Part shown: positions 6,687 through 15,424 of the stretch, piece after piece
How positions within the stretch are numbered: position 1 is the first letter of the stretch
How the letters are laid out: every line of letters starts with the position of its first letter
Assembly (NCBI GenBank): GCA_027858895.1
Contig: JAQIBX010000170.1
Location: 1-49,676 of the forward strand
DNA length: 49,676 bases
Source of the DNA: Desulfuromusa sp.
Lineage (GTDB): Bacteria > Desulfobacterota > Desulfuromonadia > Desulfuromonadales > Geopsychrobacteraceae
Reading direction: 5' to 3'
Translations under genes and position numbers: made by a program
Notes under the pieces: model-generated
The model's database searches: none
The model's input: only the letters and a program-made list of their open reading frames with translations
Told to the model about the DNA's origin: nothing

Positions 6687-8075
6687 ATGACGAACTATCG
6701 TATAGAACTGGATTCGCTGGGAGAAATGCGGATTCCGGTAGATGCCCTTTATGGTGCCCAGACGGCAAGAGCGATTGACAACTTTCCGATTTCAGGAATT
6801 CCGCTACCACAACCAATGTTGCGGGCTCTTGGGCTGATTAAAAAACATGCCGCGCAGACGAATCAAGGCCTCGGACTGATCTCCGCAGAAACGGCCGAGG
6901 CGATCAGTCGGGCAGCAGCTGAAGTGGTTGCAGGGAAACTGGATGATCAATTTCCGGTCGATATTTTCCAGACAGGCTCAGGTACCAGCAGCAATATGAA
7001 CGCTAATGAGGTTATCGCTAACCGCGCAGCCCGCTTGCTTGGACAGCCACTGGGCAGCAAAACTATCCATCCCAACGATCACGTCAACCTTGGCCAATCA
7101 AGCAATGATGTCTTTCCCAGCGCAATTCATATTGCCTGCACTGAACAATTGCACCGAAAACTGCTCCCGGCGCTGGAACAATTACTCCAGCAACTCGCCG
7201 AAAAATCTGACGAATTCAAAGATGTTCTGAAAATCGGTCGAACTCATTTACAGGACGCAACTCCGATTAAACTCGGGCAGGTTTTTTCCGGTTACGCAAG
7301 GCAGGTCGAACTCACTCACGAACGACTTGCCACCACTGCCAACGGGCTTTACGAACTGCCCCTCGGGGGAACAGCTGTCGGAACCGGAATCAACACTCAC
7401 CCGGAATTCGCCTCAAGTACTATTGCCGCAATTGCTCGCGAAACCGACCTCCCGTTTCGGGAAGCAAGCAATCACTTCGAGGCTCAGGGAGCAAAAGATG
7501 CCTTGATTACAACCAGCAACAGTTTAAAAGGTTGCGCGGTCAGCTTATTCAAAATTGCCAACGATATTCGCTTTCTGGCCAGTGGGCCACGCTGCGGCAT
7601 CGGTGAACTAATCCTTCCCGCAGTACAGCCGGGCAGTTCCATCATGCCGGGTAAAATCAACCCGGTCATGGCCGAAGCACTGATGCAAGTTTGTGCTCAG
7701 GTGATCGGCAATGATGCCACCGTTTCCCTCTGTGGTCTCTCCGGAAATTTCGAATTGAATGTGATGATGCCAGTTATGGCCTACAATATCTTACAAAGCA
7801 TCGAACTTCTCAGTAATGGGATTAAAGCCTTTGATGAAAAATGTCTGACGGGGCTTCAAGCAGATGAAAAGCGCTGTACCGACCTGCTGGAAAAGAGTTT
7901 GGCACTGGTGACCGCTCTGGTTCCAGAAATTGGCTATGATCGAGCTGCCGATCTGGCCAAACAAGCGCATAAAACGGGAAAGACCTTACGTGAGCTGGCG
8001 CTGGAGGATGGAGTCGATGCAGTTGTGCTGGATAAACTTCTCGATCCGGCATCGATGACGGAACCGAACAGTTAA
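6687..8075 (+). CDS. fumC: Fumarate hydratase class II
   Basis: A 462-aa iron-free fumarase interconverting fumarate and L-malate in the TCA cycle. It shows FQTGSGTSSNMNANEV (about 94-109), HPNDHVNLGQSSNDVFPSA (128-146), the GRTHLQDATP loop with the catalytic-site His near 187, and the superfamily signature GSSIMPGKINPV at 316-327 with the catalytic Ser. SGPRCGIGE and GTGINTHPE favour FumC over aspartase. ATG 6687 follows AAAAGGATTAG. It stands alone on the plus strand, divergent from the EamA transporter and convergent with rnd. Confidence 0.96.
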   Translation: MTNYRIELDSLGEMRIPVDALYGAQTARAIDNFPISGIPLPQPMLRALGLIKKHAAQTNQGLGLISAETAEAISRAAAEVVAGKLDDQFPVDIFQTGSGTSSNMNANEVIANRAARLLGQPLGSKTIHPNDHVNLGQSSNDVFPSAIHIACTEQLHRKLLPALEQLLQQLAEKSDEFKDVLKIGRTHLQDATPIKLGQVFSGYARQVELTHERLATTANGLYELPLGGTAVGTGINTHPEFASSTIAAIARETDLPFREASNHFEAQGAKDALITTSNSLKGCAVSLFKIANDIRFLASGPRCGIGELILPAVQPGSSIMPGKINPVMAEALMQVCAQVIGNDATVSLCGLSGNFELNVMMPVMAYNILQSIELLSNGIKAFDEKCLTGLQADEKRCTDLLEKSLALVTALVPEIGYDRAADLAKQAHKTGKTLRELALEDGVDAVVLDKLLDPASMTEPNS

Positions 8076-8087
8076 AAATGAAAGGCA

Positions 8088-8193
8088 TTAACGCAGAGGT
8101 GCAGAGTCCGCTGAGAAAACCTTAGAGCTTTTGTTTTAGGTTAAAATCTAAAAAGATTTCGATTTTCTCTGCTTCTCTCCGCCTCTGCGTTAA
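8088..8193. repeat. CAGAGG-type palindromic repeat between fumC and rnd
   Basis: TTAACGCAGAGG (8088-8099) and CCTCTGCGTTAA (8182-8193) are perfect 12-bp inverted arms, with further weaker pairing inside (GAGAAAA/TTTTCTC). Together with 17144-17223 it belongs to a family built of CAGAGG/CACAGAG blocks. Located between two convergent genes, it could also act as a bidirectional transcription stop, although no T-run follows the stem. Confidence 0.6.
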
Positions 8194-8245
8194 AGCTTGT
8201 GATTTGCTTAATACTATTTGTGTTTTGGTAGATCATCCTACCCGA

Positions 8246-9367
8246 TCAATTCAGCGTCCGCAGAATCCCTTCACCCAACACCTTCCGCTGCCAGTTTTTC
8301 AGCAAGTCAATCCCGGCGAGATCCTGTTCCTGTTTAGGATGCTTACACGCTAACTCTTCCAGAAGCGCATTATTGATCAATACCCCCGGATCCAGTTCCA
8401 GTTCAGCGGCAACCTGCGTGCGCCATTCCTTCAAACGAATCACCCGTTTTTCAACCTGCGGATCTTTTTCTCGACGTTCCCTGCGTGGATAGGTCGGCAG
8501 TTCAGCCTCTGGCAAGTCAAGTGCAAAGCTGATCGCATGCATAAGCTTTTTGCCATAACGATCAACCAAGCGTGGCGACATCCCTGGAACGTTGGACATT
8601 TGGCTCAATTCCTTCGGCATCAGCCTGGCCAACTCCAGCAACTCCTTACTGCCAAAAACTTTATACAGTGGATAGTCCCGCCGTTGTGCTTCGGCATCAC
8701 GCCAGTGCAACAAACTTTCCAACACCGCCAGTTGGCGGCGGCCGAGAGTTCCCGCCCCCTTGAAACGCAGAAACATCCCACCCTGACGAACAACAAAGCG
8801 GACCTTTTCCATCAGGGCGAATTCCTCCTGCACCCATTCCAGACGCCCTTTTTCTATTAATTGCGCTTCCAGAATTTCAACCAGTTCATGCAGATGACTA
8901 GTATCTTCCGCCGCATAACGAATCATCGCTTCAGGGAGTGGGCGTTTTGACCAATCGGCACGCTGATATTGTTTATCCAGTTCAACCGAAAAATGGTTGC
9001 GCAACACATCCGCCAAACCAAAACGTGCTTCGCCGAGAAACTGGCTGGAGATCATGGTATCGAACAGGCCATTTATCTCGATATCAAAATCACGGGCCAG
9101 ACAACGGATATCATAGTCAGCAGCGTGGAAAATCTTGCGAATCTGCGGATTTGCCAACACCGGTTGCAATGAACTCAGATCTGCGCCCACCAGAGGGTCG
9201 ATCAAAACCGTTGTTTCGGGAGTCGAAAACTGTAACAGACAGACTTTTTCCTGATAATTGTGCATCGAATCTGCTTCCAGATCGACAGCAATCACCTGAT
9301 AGCTGCTGAGTTGTGCGGCAAATTCGATAACCTGTTCAGTCCTGGTCAGAATGGGTGGTAAAGACAT
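8246..9367 (-). CDS. rnd: Ribonuclease D
   Basis: A 373-aa 3'-to-5' exoribonuclease that trims tRNA and other small-RNA precursors. The DEDDy catalytic residues are visible: Asp29 and Glu31 in AVDLEADS, Asp near 85 in FHAADYDIRCLA, and the Tyr/Asp pair in RYAAEDTSHL (about 171-175). An HRDC nucleic-acid-binding domain follows (about 210-290: LLHWRDAEAQRRDYPLYKV, then LARLMPKELSQM). Length matches bacterial RNase D. It abuts mutY (one base apart), so the two are probably co-transcribed. Confidence 0.94.
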   Translation of the reverse strand: MSLPPILTRTEQVIEFAAQLSSYQVIAVDLEADSMHNYQEKVCLLQFSTPETTVLIDPLVGADLSSLQPVLANPQIRKIFHAADYDIRCLARDFDIEINGLFDTMISSQFLGEARFGLADVLRNHFSVELDKQYQRADWSKRPLPEAMIRYAAEDTSHLHELVEILEAQLIEKGRLEWVQEEFALMEKVRFVVRQGGMFLRFKGAGTLGRRQLAVLESLLHWRDAEAQRRDYPLYKVFGSKELLELARLMPKELSQMSNVPGMSPRLVDRYGKKLMHAISFALDLPEAELPTYPRRERREKDPQVEKRVIRLKEWRTQVAAELELDPGVLINNALLEELACKHPKQEQDLAGIDLLKNWQRKVLGEGILRTLN

Positions 9368-10489
9368 TTAAACTCCATTATTAAGTAGCTTATCAAGCAC
9401 CTTTTTATGGGCACCGTGCAAGGCTATATTTTTCAACTTATCCAGCGAAAACCAACAATTGTCCCCTGCAGAGACGTTGGGAAAATGTTCCATTTTCTTA
9501 CAATAAACAATAGATTTCAGACGAAAATGGCTGTAAATATGCTGGATGCTGCCGATTTTTTCTGCGTCCCCTTTAAGTCCGAAATCAGACAACAACAAAG
9601 GTAATTTTTTCTCCGGATCTTCTCCCTCAGTCAAACTGATTGTCGGAAACTCCCATAGTCCACCCAGGAATCCATCCGCCACACGGCGCCTGACCAAATA
9701 TTGGTCTTGATGATCAATCAATAACGCAACTTCATAGCGAGTCGGAATCTGTTTTGCCACCTGTTTTAATGGCAGTTCCAGCTCCAACCCAAATTTGTGC
9801 GCCTGACAGAATTCAGCTAACGGACATTCGCTACAAAGCGGCTTGCGCGGCACACAGACCATTGCTCCCAGATCCATAATCGCCTGGGTATAATCATGCA
9901 CCCTTTCGGTCGGTGTCAGTTTCTCGGACCATTGCCAGAGTTGTTTTTCTGCTGAAGCCGATCGGGGCGGTTCCTGCAAAGCAAACAATCGACACAACAC
10001 CCGTCGAACATTGCCATCCAGAATGGGAGCTCGCAGGTCAAATGCCAGCGCTGAAATTGCTCCTGCTGTTGAACGCCCTATTCCTGGAAGTTTCTGTAAC
10101 GATTCAACCTCCTCCGGGAAACGGCCCTTGAACTGTTCAACTACCATCTTTGCCGCAGCATGTAAATTTCTGGCGCGGGAGTAATAGCCCAGTCCAGCCC
10201 AGAGATCGATAACATCTTCCAGTGATGCAGCAGCCAGAAGTCCGACCGTCGGGAGTTGTTGCAGAAAGCGTTGATAATAGCCGATAACTGCAGTAACTGT
10301 CGTTTGCTGCAGCATAACTTCCGACAGCCAGATACGGTAAGGATCACGAGTGTTGCGCCAGGGGAGATCACGCCCAGCCTGACCGTACCACGCCAGCAGA
10401 CGCTCAGCATAATCGACAGGAGTAAAAGGGAGATCAGCCAATTTCAGCCATTGCCGCCAAGGTCGTTTCCATTTCTTCACGCGTGCCAA
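9368..10489 (-). CDS. mutY: A/G-specific adenine DNA glycosylase
   Basis: Removes adenine mispaired with 8-oxoguanine. It shows [20 protein letters not shown] with the catalytic Glu, a helix-hairpin-helix [12 protein letters not shown], catalytic Asp in ILDGNVRRV, and the iron-sulfur motif Cx6Cx2Cx5C ([17 protein letters not shown]). A C-terminal NUDIX-like domain for 8-oxoG recognition follows (from about 245). The start is unsettled. The longest frame uses TTG 10489 and overlaps hisC by 56 bases; a later TTG at 10441 would nearly remove the overlap and leave [19 protein letters not shown] as N-terminus. No ATG is available before the conserved domain. Confidence 0.93.
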   Translation of the reverse strand: MARVKKWKRPWRQWLKLADLPFTPVDYAERLLAWYGQAGRDLPWRNTRDPYRIWLSEVMLQQTTVTAVIGYYQRFLQQLPTVGLLAAASLEDVIDLWAGLGYYSRARNLHAAAKMVVEQFKGRFPEEVESLQKLPGIGRSTAGAISALAFDLRAPILDGNVRRVLCRLFALQEPPRSASAEKQLWQWSEKLTPTERVHDYTQAIMDLGAMVCVPRKPLCSECPLAEFCQAHKFGLELELPLKQVAKQIPTRYEVALLIDHQDQYLVRRRVADGFLGGLWEFPTISLTEGEDPEKKLPLLLSDFGLKGDAEKIGSIQHIYSHFRLKSIVYCKKMEHFPNVSAGDNCWFSLDKLKNIALHGAHKKVLDKLLNNGV

Positions 10490-11483
10490 TGGTAATTCTC
10501 AGTCCATGTCTGAGCAATGGATCGGAAAAATAACGCACCAGAATTTTGCGGCTGAACAACGCATCATAAATCCGCTTACTATTCGAGTCTGGCGATTCAG
10601 CGAAAATATAATTTGCCTGCGAAGGGTTGACCCGGTAGCCAATTTTACCCAATTCTGCACTGAACCAATCACGAGTGTCACGAATCTTTGCAACCGTTGC
10701 CAGCAGATAAGCTTGATCTTGCAATGCAGCTGTCGCCGCAACCAGCGCCAATCGATCCAGGTGATAATGGTCACGGATCTTATCGAGGGCGGAAACCACC
10801 TCTGGTCGAGCCACCGCCAATCCCAACCGCATGCCAGCCAATGAATAACTTTTCGAAAAGGTTCGCGTGACAACAATGTTCTCGTACTTGTTCACCAACT
10901 CCATAGCCGAAGCATCAGTGAAATCGACATAAGCCTCATCAACCACCAGGATACCAACACAACGCTCAGCCAAAGTTTCAATATAGTTGTTGTCAAAGCT
11001 AAATCCGAGCGGTGCATTGGGGCTGGTGAGGAAGAAAATTTTCCCATCATATCTATCTGGAAAATCAGCGATCTGAAAGTCTTTCGTCAGGCCGAAGGTA
11101 CGAACCTTCGCTCCCTGAATCTCGGCCAATGCTGCATAATAAGAATAGGAAGGGTGCACATAGGCGATCTCATCACCCTCACCGGCAAACGCACGAATCA
11201 GATTGTTAAGCAATTCATCTGAGCCATTCGCCATGATGACCCAGGAAGGATCAAAACCGTACAATTCTGCGGTGACTTGTCTGGCCTCTTTGCTCGCGGC
11301 ATCAGGATATTTACGCAGATTCTCTCCACCGTTAGCCATCTCTGCAGTAATTGCTTCGACAACTTTGGGTGACGGCGGGTAGGGGTTTTCGTTGCTATTC
11401 AACTTGATCCAGCCCGGTTCTTCAGGCTGAAAACCAGGAACGTAGCCCGCCATTTCGGCGATGTTTTTACGTAGTGGAAGCAT
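10434..11483 (-). CDS. hisC: Histidinol-phosphate aminotransferase
   Basis: A 349-aa fold-type I PLP enzyme for the seventh step of histidine synthesis (imidazole acetol-phosphate to histidinol phosphate). It has [13 protein letters not shown] near 27-39, [13 protein letters not shown] near 87-99, VVDEAYVDF near 180-188 with the PLP-ring Asp, and the Schiff-base Lys211 in [14 protein letters not shown]. It is separated from other his genes. The 3' end overlaps the 5' end of mutY on the same strand. Confidence 0.94.
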   Translation of the reverse strand: MLPLRKNIAEMAGYVPGFQPEEPGWIKLNSNENPYPPSPKVVEAITAEMANGGENLRKYPDAASKEARQVTAELYGFDPSWVIMANGSDELLNNLIRAFAGEGDEIAYVHPSYSYYAALAEIQGAKVRTFGLTKDFQIADFPDRYDGKIFFLTSPNAPLGFSFDNNYIETLAERCVGILVVDEAYVDFTDASAMELVNKYENIVVTRTFSKSYSLAGMRLGLAVARPEVVSALDKIRDHYHLDRLALVAATAALQDQAYLLATVAKIRDTRDWFSAELGKIGYRVNPSQANYIFAESPDSNSKRIYDALFSRKILVRYFSDPLLRHGLRITIGTREEMETTLAAMAEIG

Positions 11484-11503
11484 CGTTTATTCCTTCTTTA
11501 TCT

Positions 11504-11588
11504 CCCTCACCCTGACTCTCTCCCCAAGGAGAGGAAACCAACCGTCCCTTCTCCCGTGGGGAGAAGGTGGCCAAAGGCCGGATGAGGG
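11504..11588. repeat. CCCTCACCC-type palindromic repeat, copy 1
   Basis: It begins CCCTCACCCTGACTCTCTCC and ends CCGGATGAGGG. Two inner hairpins are CTCTCCCCAAGGAGAG and CCTTCTCCCGTGGGGAGAAGG, and CCCTCA/TGAGGG closes the unit. A second copy lies at 11956-12061, and between the copies is a broken DUF559 gene. This is a sequence type found scattered through many bacterial genomes. Confidence 0.75.
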
Positions 11589-11594
11589 GGCTTT

Positions 11595-11950
11595 TCAGCT
11601 TTTCAAACTTCTTTCCAACAGATGCCTGTAAATATCTTCCAATACCGGCTCCAAAGAGTTCAGCACATCATGATTCCAAAACCTGACAACCTTAATTCCT
11701 GCTCCATTCAGAACTTTCGTACGTTCTTTGTCATACAATGTCTGCTCATCCTCGTTATGACCACCACCATCAAGCTCAACCGCCAACGCAGCATCATGGC
11801 AATAGAAATGCCTCCAAGTGGGTGTTGCCGACGAAACTTAAAGCCACAAAATCGCCGACCCCTCAATATTTGCCAGAGCAGACTTTCTGCATCTGTCTGC
11901 TGGTTGCGAAGCTGTCTGGCAAAACCAAGTAGTTCCGGTGGTACTGCCAC
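11595..11950 (-). pseudogene. DUF559 (endonuclease-fold) gene broken by a frameshift
   Basis: Two adjoining frames together give a near-complete DUF559 protein. The first, from GTG 11950, reads PELLGFARQLRNQQTDAESL then FKFRRQHPLGG. The second reads FYCHDAALAVELDGGGHN, then RTKVLNGAGIKVVRFWNHDV and VLEDIYRHLL. Between HPLGG and FYCHD the usual four-residue IVDF-type stretch is missing, so a deletion of about 10-13 bases near 11798-11818 probably caused the frameshift. DUF559 proteins resemble very-short-patch/restriction-type endonucleases. The GAGGG before GTG 11950 is supplied by the edge of the adjacent palindromic repeat. Both flanks are copies of the same repeat, suggesting that gene and repeat form one unit. 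Confidence 0.72.
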
Positions 11951-11955
11951 TGGTT

Positions 11956-12061
11956 CCCTCACCCTAGCCCTCTCCCTTAGGGAGAGGGAATTACTCCCCC
12001 CCCACACCGTCACAACTCCCCCTTCTCCCAGGGGAGAAGGTGCCCAACGGGCGGATGAGGG
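11956..12061. repeat. CCCTCACCC-type palindromic repeat, copy 2
   Basis: It starts CCCTCACCCTAGCCCTCTCC and ends GGCGGATGAGGG. Inner hairpins are CCCTCTCCCTTAGGGAGAGGG and CCTTCTCCCAGGGGAGAAGG, with CCCTCA/TGAGGG at the ends. It is 106 bp against 85 bp for copy 1; the difference is in the spacer between the two inner hairpins. It supplies the ribosome-binding region of the DUF559 pseudogene and lies 12 bases after the mqnC stop. Confidence 0.78.
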
Positions 12062-12073
12062 GATTTTTAAGCT

Positions 12074-13144
12074 TCAATATTCCTTCAAAACCTGATATTC
12101 AGTTGTCCGGCGAGCCGGAGTAAATCCCGCTCCGCGAACCAGCTCGACAATCTCTTCCTGTGACATTTGAAACGAGCAACCAGCCGCAGCAACTACATTC
12201 TCTTCCAGCATCGTGCCGCCCAGATCATTGCCGCCGAAAAACAAGGCCACCTGCGCCATGCGCGCACCCTGAGTCACCCAACTGGCCTGAATATTTTCGA
12301 TATTATTGAGGACAATCCGGGACACTGCCAGAACCTTGAGATACTCAATCCCACTGGCCGATTCACCACCAAGTTCAGTGTTGTCCGGCTGATACGACCA
12401 GGGGATAAAAGCGGTAAAACCGCCACTACGCTCCTGGATTTCACGAATCCGGAACAGGTGCTCAATAATATCTTCTGGAGTTTCCTTACTACCGAACATC
12501 ATCGTTGCCGTTGTGCGCATTCCGAGTCTATGAGCCTCTTCCATAACCCAGGCCCACTTTTCCCAGCCAATTTTATTTGGGGAGATCTCCTGCCGGACCC
12601 GATCAACCAGAATTTCAGCTCCGCCGCCCGGTACCGAAGCCAATCCAGCCGCTTGCAGACGCTGCAAACATTCCTGCATAGTCAAGCCAGAAAGCTTGGC
12701 GATATGAATCACCTCAGCCGGGGAGAGGGAATGAATTTGCACCTGCGGGAAACGTTCAGCTAGCTGCCGAAACAGATTTTCAAACCACTCAATTTCCAGG
12801 GTCGGATGTAATCCTCCCTGCATCAACAGCTGGGTGCCATCATGATCAACCAGTTCCTGCACCTTGGCAAAAATCGTCTCAATATCGAGCAGGTAAGCAT
12901 CGTCCTCACCACCTTTACGATAAAAGGCACAGAAGCGGCACTGCGATTCACAAATATTCGAATAATTGACGTTGCGATCCACCACAAAAGTCACCCGTTT
13001 TTCTGGATGCTTCTTCCGCCGGATTTCATCTGCCAGCTGACCAACCTTGAGCAAATCTGCCTTGGTCAAAAACCAGAGAGCCTCTTCACGGTTGATTGGC
13101 TGACGGGTGTCAATCTTTGTCTTGATTTTTTTGTAAATGTCCAT
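12074..13144 (-). CDS. mqnC: Cyclic dehypoxanthinyl futalosine synthase (radical SAM)
   Basis: A 356-aa radical SAM enzyme of the futalosine menaquinone route, converting dehypoxanthine futalosine to its cyclic form. The cluster motif CESQCRFC (Cys65, 69, 72) follows NVNYSNIC. LMQGGLHP, SVPGGGAEI and PWSYQPDNTELGG are family hallmarks that separate it from MqnE. The frame extends 16 codons upstream, but those are translated palindrome sequence; ATG 13144 gives a normal N-terminus. Its only candidate ribosome-binding site, GAGG, sits very close to the ATG at the end of the palindrome 13152-13223. Confidence 0.92.
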   Translation of the reverse strand: MDIYKKIKTKIDTRQPINREEALWFLTKADLLKVGQLADEIRRKKHPEKRVTFVVDRNVNYSNICESQCRFCAFYRKGGEDDAYLLDIETIFAKVQELVDHDGTQLLMQGGLHPTLEIEWFENLFRQLAERFPQVQIHSLSPAEVIHIAKLSGLTMQECLQRLQAAGLASVPGGGAEILVDRVRQEISPNKIGWEKWAWVMEEAHRLGMRTTATMMFGSKETPEDIIEHLFRIREIQERSGGFTAFIPWSYQPDNTELGGESASGIEYLKVLAVSRIVLNNIENIQASWVTQGARMAQVALFFGGNDLGGTMLEENVVAAAGCSFQMSQEEIVELVRGAGFTPARRTTEYQVLKEY

Positions 13145-13151
13145 AAACCTC

Positions 13152-13223
13152 GTAGGGGCGAACCTCGTGTTCGCCCACCTTTGATGTCTCATATAACCGG
13201 GCGAACACGAGGTTCGCCCCTAC
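13152..13223. repeat. 25-bp perfect inverted repeat between mqnC and the 733-aa gene
   Basis: The arm at 13152-13176 (starting GTAGGGGCGAACCTCGTG) is the exact reverse complement of 13199-13223, with a 22-base loop. The hairpin fills the whole gap between the 733-aa gene (stop at 13223-13225) and the mqnC start. A partial relative (GCGGGCACAGGGACCCGCCC) lies at 31056-31076, so this is a dispersed repeat. As RNA it would form a very stable stem directly before mqnC. Confidence 0.85.
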
Positions 13224-15424
13224 TATGTATCGGCACTGTCATCCAACCGACCAAAAAAGGCACCAATGCTGCGTTCTGCAATAGTCCGCATCAGGGGGAT
13301 CTGTTTTAATGGCAAGTTATCGTCAGCAACTGCAGAAGCAACGTGATACATCTGTTCCCAGGGAAGGGGAGCTTTTTTTGCTGACTTGAGCCAGGTTGTT
13401 GTCAGAATCAAACGTTCCAACCAGGCAGCGCGCCGCAATTCCAAAATTTTATCGACCAGCAGTTCAATGGGCTCATTACGATCAGAGTATTTATGCTGGC
13501 GGAAAAAATGATCGAGGATGGCATCAACCTCAATATCGTCTTCAAACCAGCTGTCGGCAAACAATAGTCGCTCCGGCCAAGTGGAAGATGCCAGCAAGGC
13601 TTGCTGGCGCTTTTTGGTTGAAAGCGTGGCTGGCCTTTTGTTTTCCAACTCACTTTTGAGCAACTCCAATTCGCGCAAACCATCAAAAGAAACCGCCTTC
13701 CACTGATCCCAACCCAGTTGTTCCGCAATCGCTAGCAGCCAATGGTTGGGAACCTTATCGACCCTGGCACCATCGGCAAGAACCTGACAGAGGCGTTGAT
13801 CGATATACTCGATACTGACCTCAACTCCGCCAATTTCAGACTGGAGCATGTCGCGAAACTGCTGTAAATGGCCCTTACTCTCCAAGGTTAAAAGGAAAGC
13901 ATCGGCAACGCCAAAACCTTTTTTCGGCATGATTGAGCAACCCAGATATTGACGTCCCTGAGGGATAATAATCTGTAACGATTGCGCTTCGGCACCGTCT
14001 ACAGTTGAAGCGTAGGCGCGAACTTTTACCGGGCTTTTTAGCGGAGCACAATCGATCCGGGCACGACGGGCATTAGTAATAGCCTGATCCAGCATTTTCC
14101 GCATCTTTTCCGGAAACCAGTTGCGGGAGATAATCAGCCGTCGCAGAATGATCGATGTAAAGAACTCGCCTTCTGCATGGGCAAGAAAATCGGCAACCTG
14201 AGCCCGCATTTCCAGCTGCGGATGAAACAGCATTAAGGCGGCTGTCTCCCGAGCTATAGTGCTGTTGGAATAAAACATTCGTCGATACAGTTCAAGCTGA
14301 ACTTCTGCATCACCGATAGCCATCATCTGCAATAAAACATCGACAAATTCAAATGCGGAGGACGCTCCCATTTTATCGAAATCTTCCAGTAAGTCTTCCA
14401 ACATTGACTCAGAAGAGCCTTGGAATTGTTCGTCAGTTGATGTTATCTCTGCCATTCTATGTGCGCTGGCCTGATGCAGCTGTGGTAGAATTTCAACCCG
14501 TGCATTCAGTAGCACCCCTGTCACTTCTGCACCCAACTCCAAATCAATTTCGGGGCAGAAAACATGATGTGCCAAAGCTGTCTGCCAGAGATTCATGATC
14601 TCTTCAGCCTTGGGTCTCCGACGCTCCAGATTGGTGCGCAAAATATCCATGACTTGAGTCAATAATAACAATGTGGCATCAATTCCCTGATCATCTTCGG
14701 CGCGGTACAGTGTGACCAACTGAATCGCCAGGTCATCAGCTGATCGATCTTGTCGTAGGGCAGCGCGTAATCTTTTTTCCATCGTTGCCGAAAGAGTGAG
14801 ATCACCTGGTACATGATGGCGATAGGTTTCAATCAATGCCTCTATCTCGTTTTCACCCGCAATCAGGCTCCCCTGAGAACTATCAGTCAATTGTGTATCG
14901 TAGCTCTCTATTTCTTCAGCCAGAAAATCATCTAGCATCTCTCTAATTTCATCCATCTCTATTTCGGAGTCATCGAACAAAAATTCCAGGTTCTTCTTGC
15001 TTGGAAAGCGTTTACCATTGTACGGCTTTCCATCAATTCTTTTTCGCACTGCGCGGTAGCGTTGGCACATTCCCCGATACCAATCTGGCGAATCGGCCAC
15101 ATGCTCTGTGAAAATACCAAGAATATCTTCAGCTGCTGCCGATTGTTTGACGTCTTCGGTCAAATCGGGGAAATTCAAAAACTGATCAATGTTGAGAGGA
15201 AAATCGATGAGGGCCACCGGACGCTGTTTTTCATTAATCACTTGCAACACCACCTTGCGGCAATCGCAATTTATCATGACACAGTAAAGTTCAATAAACT
15301 GATAGGTTCCGGCTTTCGCTTTGCCTGCCTTGTTCGGCAGAGTTATCTCCTCTATCCCTTTTTTAGAATTGTGAAAAATATCCACGTAAGGAGCGACTCC
15401 AAGTTCGGAATAAGTATTTGGCAT
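13223..15424 (-). CDS. Uncharacterised 733-aa protein in the menaquinone cluster
   Basis: A 733-aa soluble protein with no signal peptide or membrane segment. The N-terminus (about 30-70) has FIELYCVMINCDCRKVVLQV, a Cys-x-Cys pattern I associate loosely with N-terminal domains of some SEC-C-type proteins. Residues 115-145 are basic (MCQRYRAVRKRIDG). A very acidic stretch follows at about 150-195, then an extended helical region that may be HEAT/TPR-like (MLFHPQLEMRAQVADFLAHA). No catalytic motif is recognised. It is coupled to mqnE by a TAATG overlap at 15424 and followed by mqnC, so it is expressed with menaquinone synthesis; whether it takes part is unknown. Confidence 0.72.
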   Translation of the reverse strand: MPNTYSELGVAPYVDIFHNSKKGIEEITLPNKAGKAKAGTYQFIELYCVMINCDCRKVVLQVINEKQRPVALIDFPLNIDQFLNFPDLTEDVKQSAAAEDILGIFTEHVADSPDWYRGMCQRYRAVRKRIDGKPYNGKRFPSKKNLEFLFDDSEIEMDEIREMLDDFLAEEIESYDTQLTDSSQGSLIAGENEIEALIETYRHHVPGDLTLSATMEKRLRAALRQDRSADDLAIQLVTLYRAEDDQGIDATLLLLTQVMDILRTNLERRRPKAEEIMNLWQTALAHHVFCPEIDLELGAEVTGVLLNARVEILPQLHQASAHRMAEITSTDEQFQGSSESMLEDLLEDFDKMGASSAFEFVDVLLQMMAIGDAEVQLELYRRMFYSNSTIARETAALMLFHPQLEMRAQVADFLAHAEGEFFTSIILRRLIISRNWFPEKMRKMLDQAITNARRARIDCAPLKSPVKVRAYASTVDGAEAQSLQIIIPQGRQYLGCSIMPKKGFGVADAFLLTLESKGHLQQFRDMLQSEIGGVEVSIEYIDQRLCQVLADGARVDKVPNHWLLAIAEQLGWDQWKAVSFDGLRELELLKSELENKRPATLSTKKRQQALLASSTWPERLLFADSWFEDDIEVDAILDHFFRQHKYSDRNEPIELLVDKILELRRAAWLERLILTTTWLKSAKKAPLPWEQMYHVASAVADDNLPLKQIPLMRTIAERSIGAFFGRLDDSADT

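Noticed and set aside
11708-12013. 101-aa frame as an intact DUF559 protein
   Set aside because: The first part is translated repeat sequence, and the conserved C-terminal half is in another frame, so it is treated as a pseudogene.
13250-13275. GGCACCAATGCTGC, resembling a plus-strand sigma-54 site
   Set aside because: It lies inside the 3' end of the 733-aa gene with no plus-strand gene downstream, and two or more consensus bases are missing.
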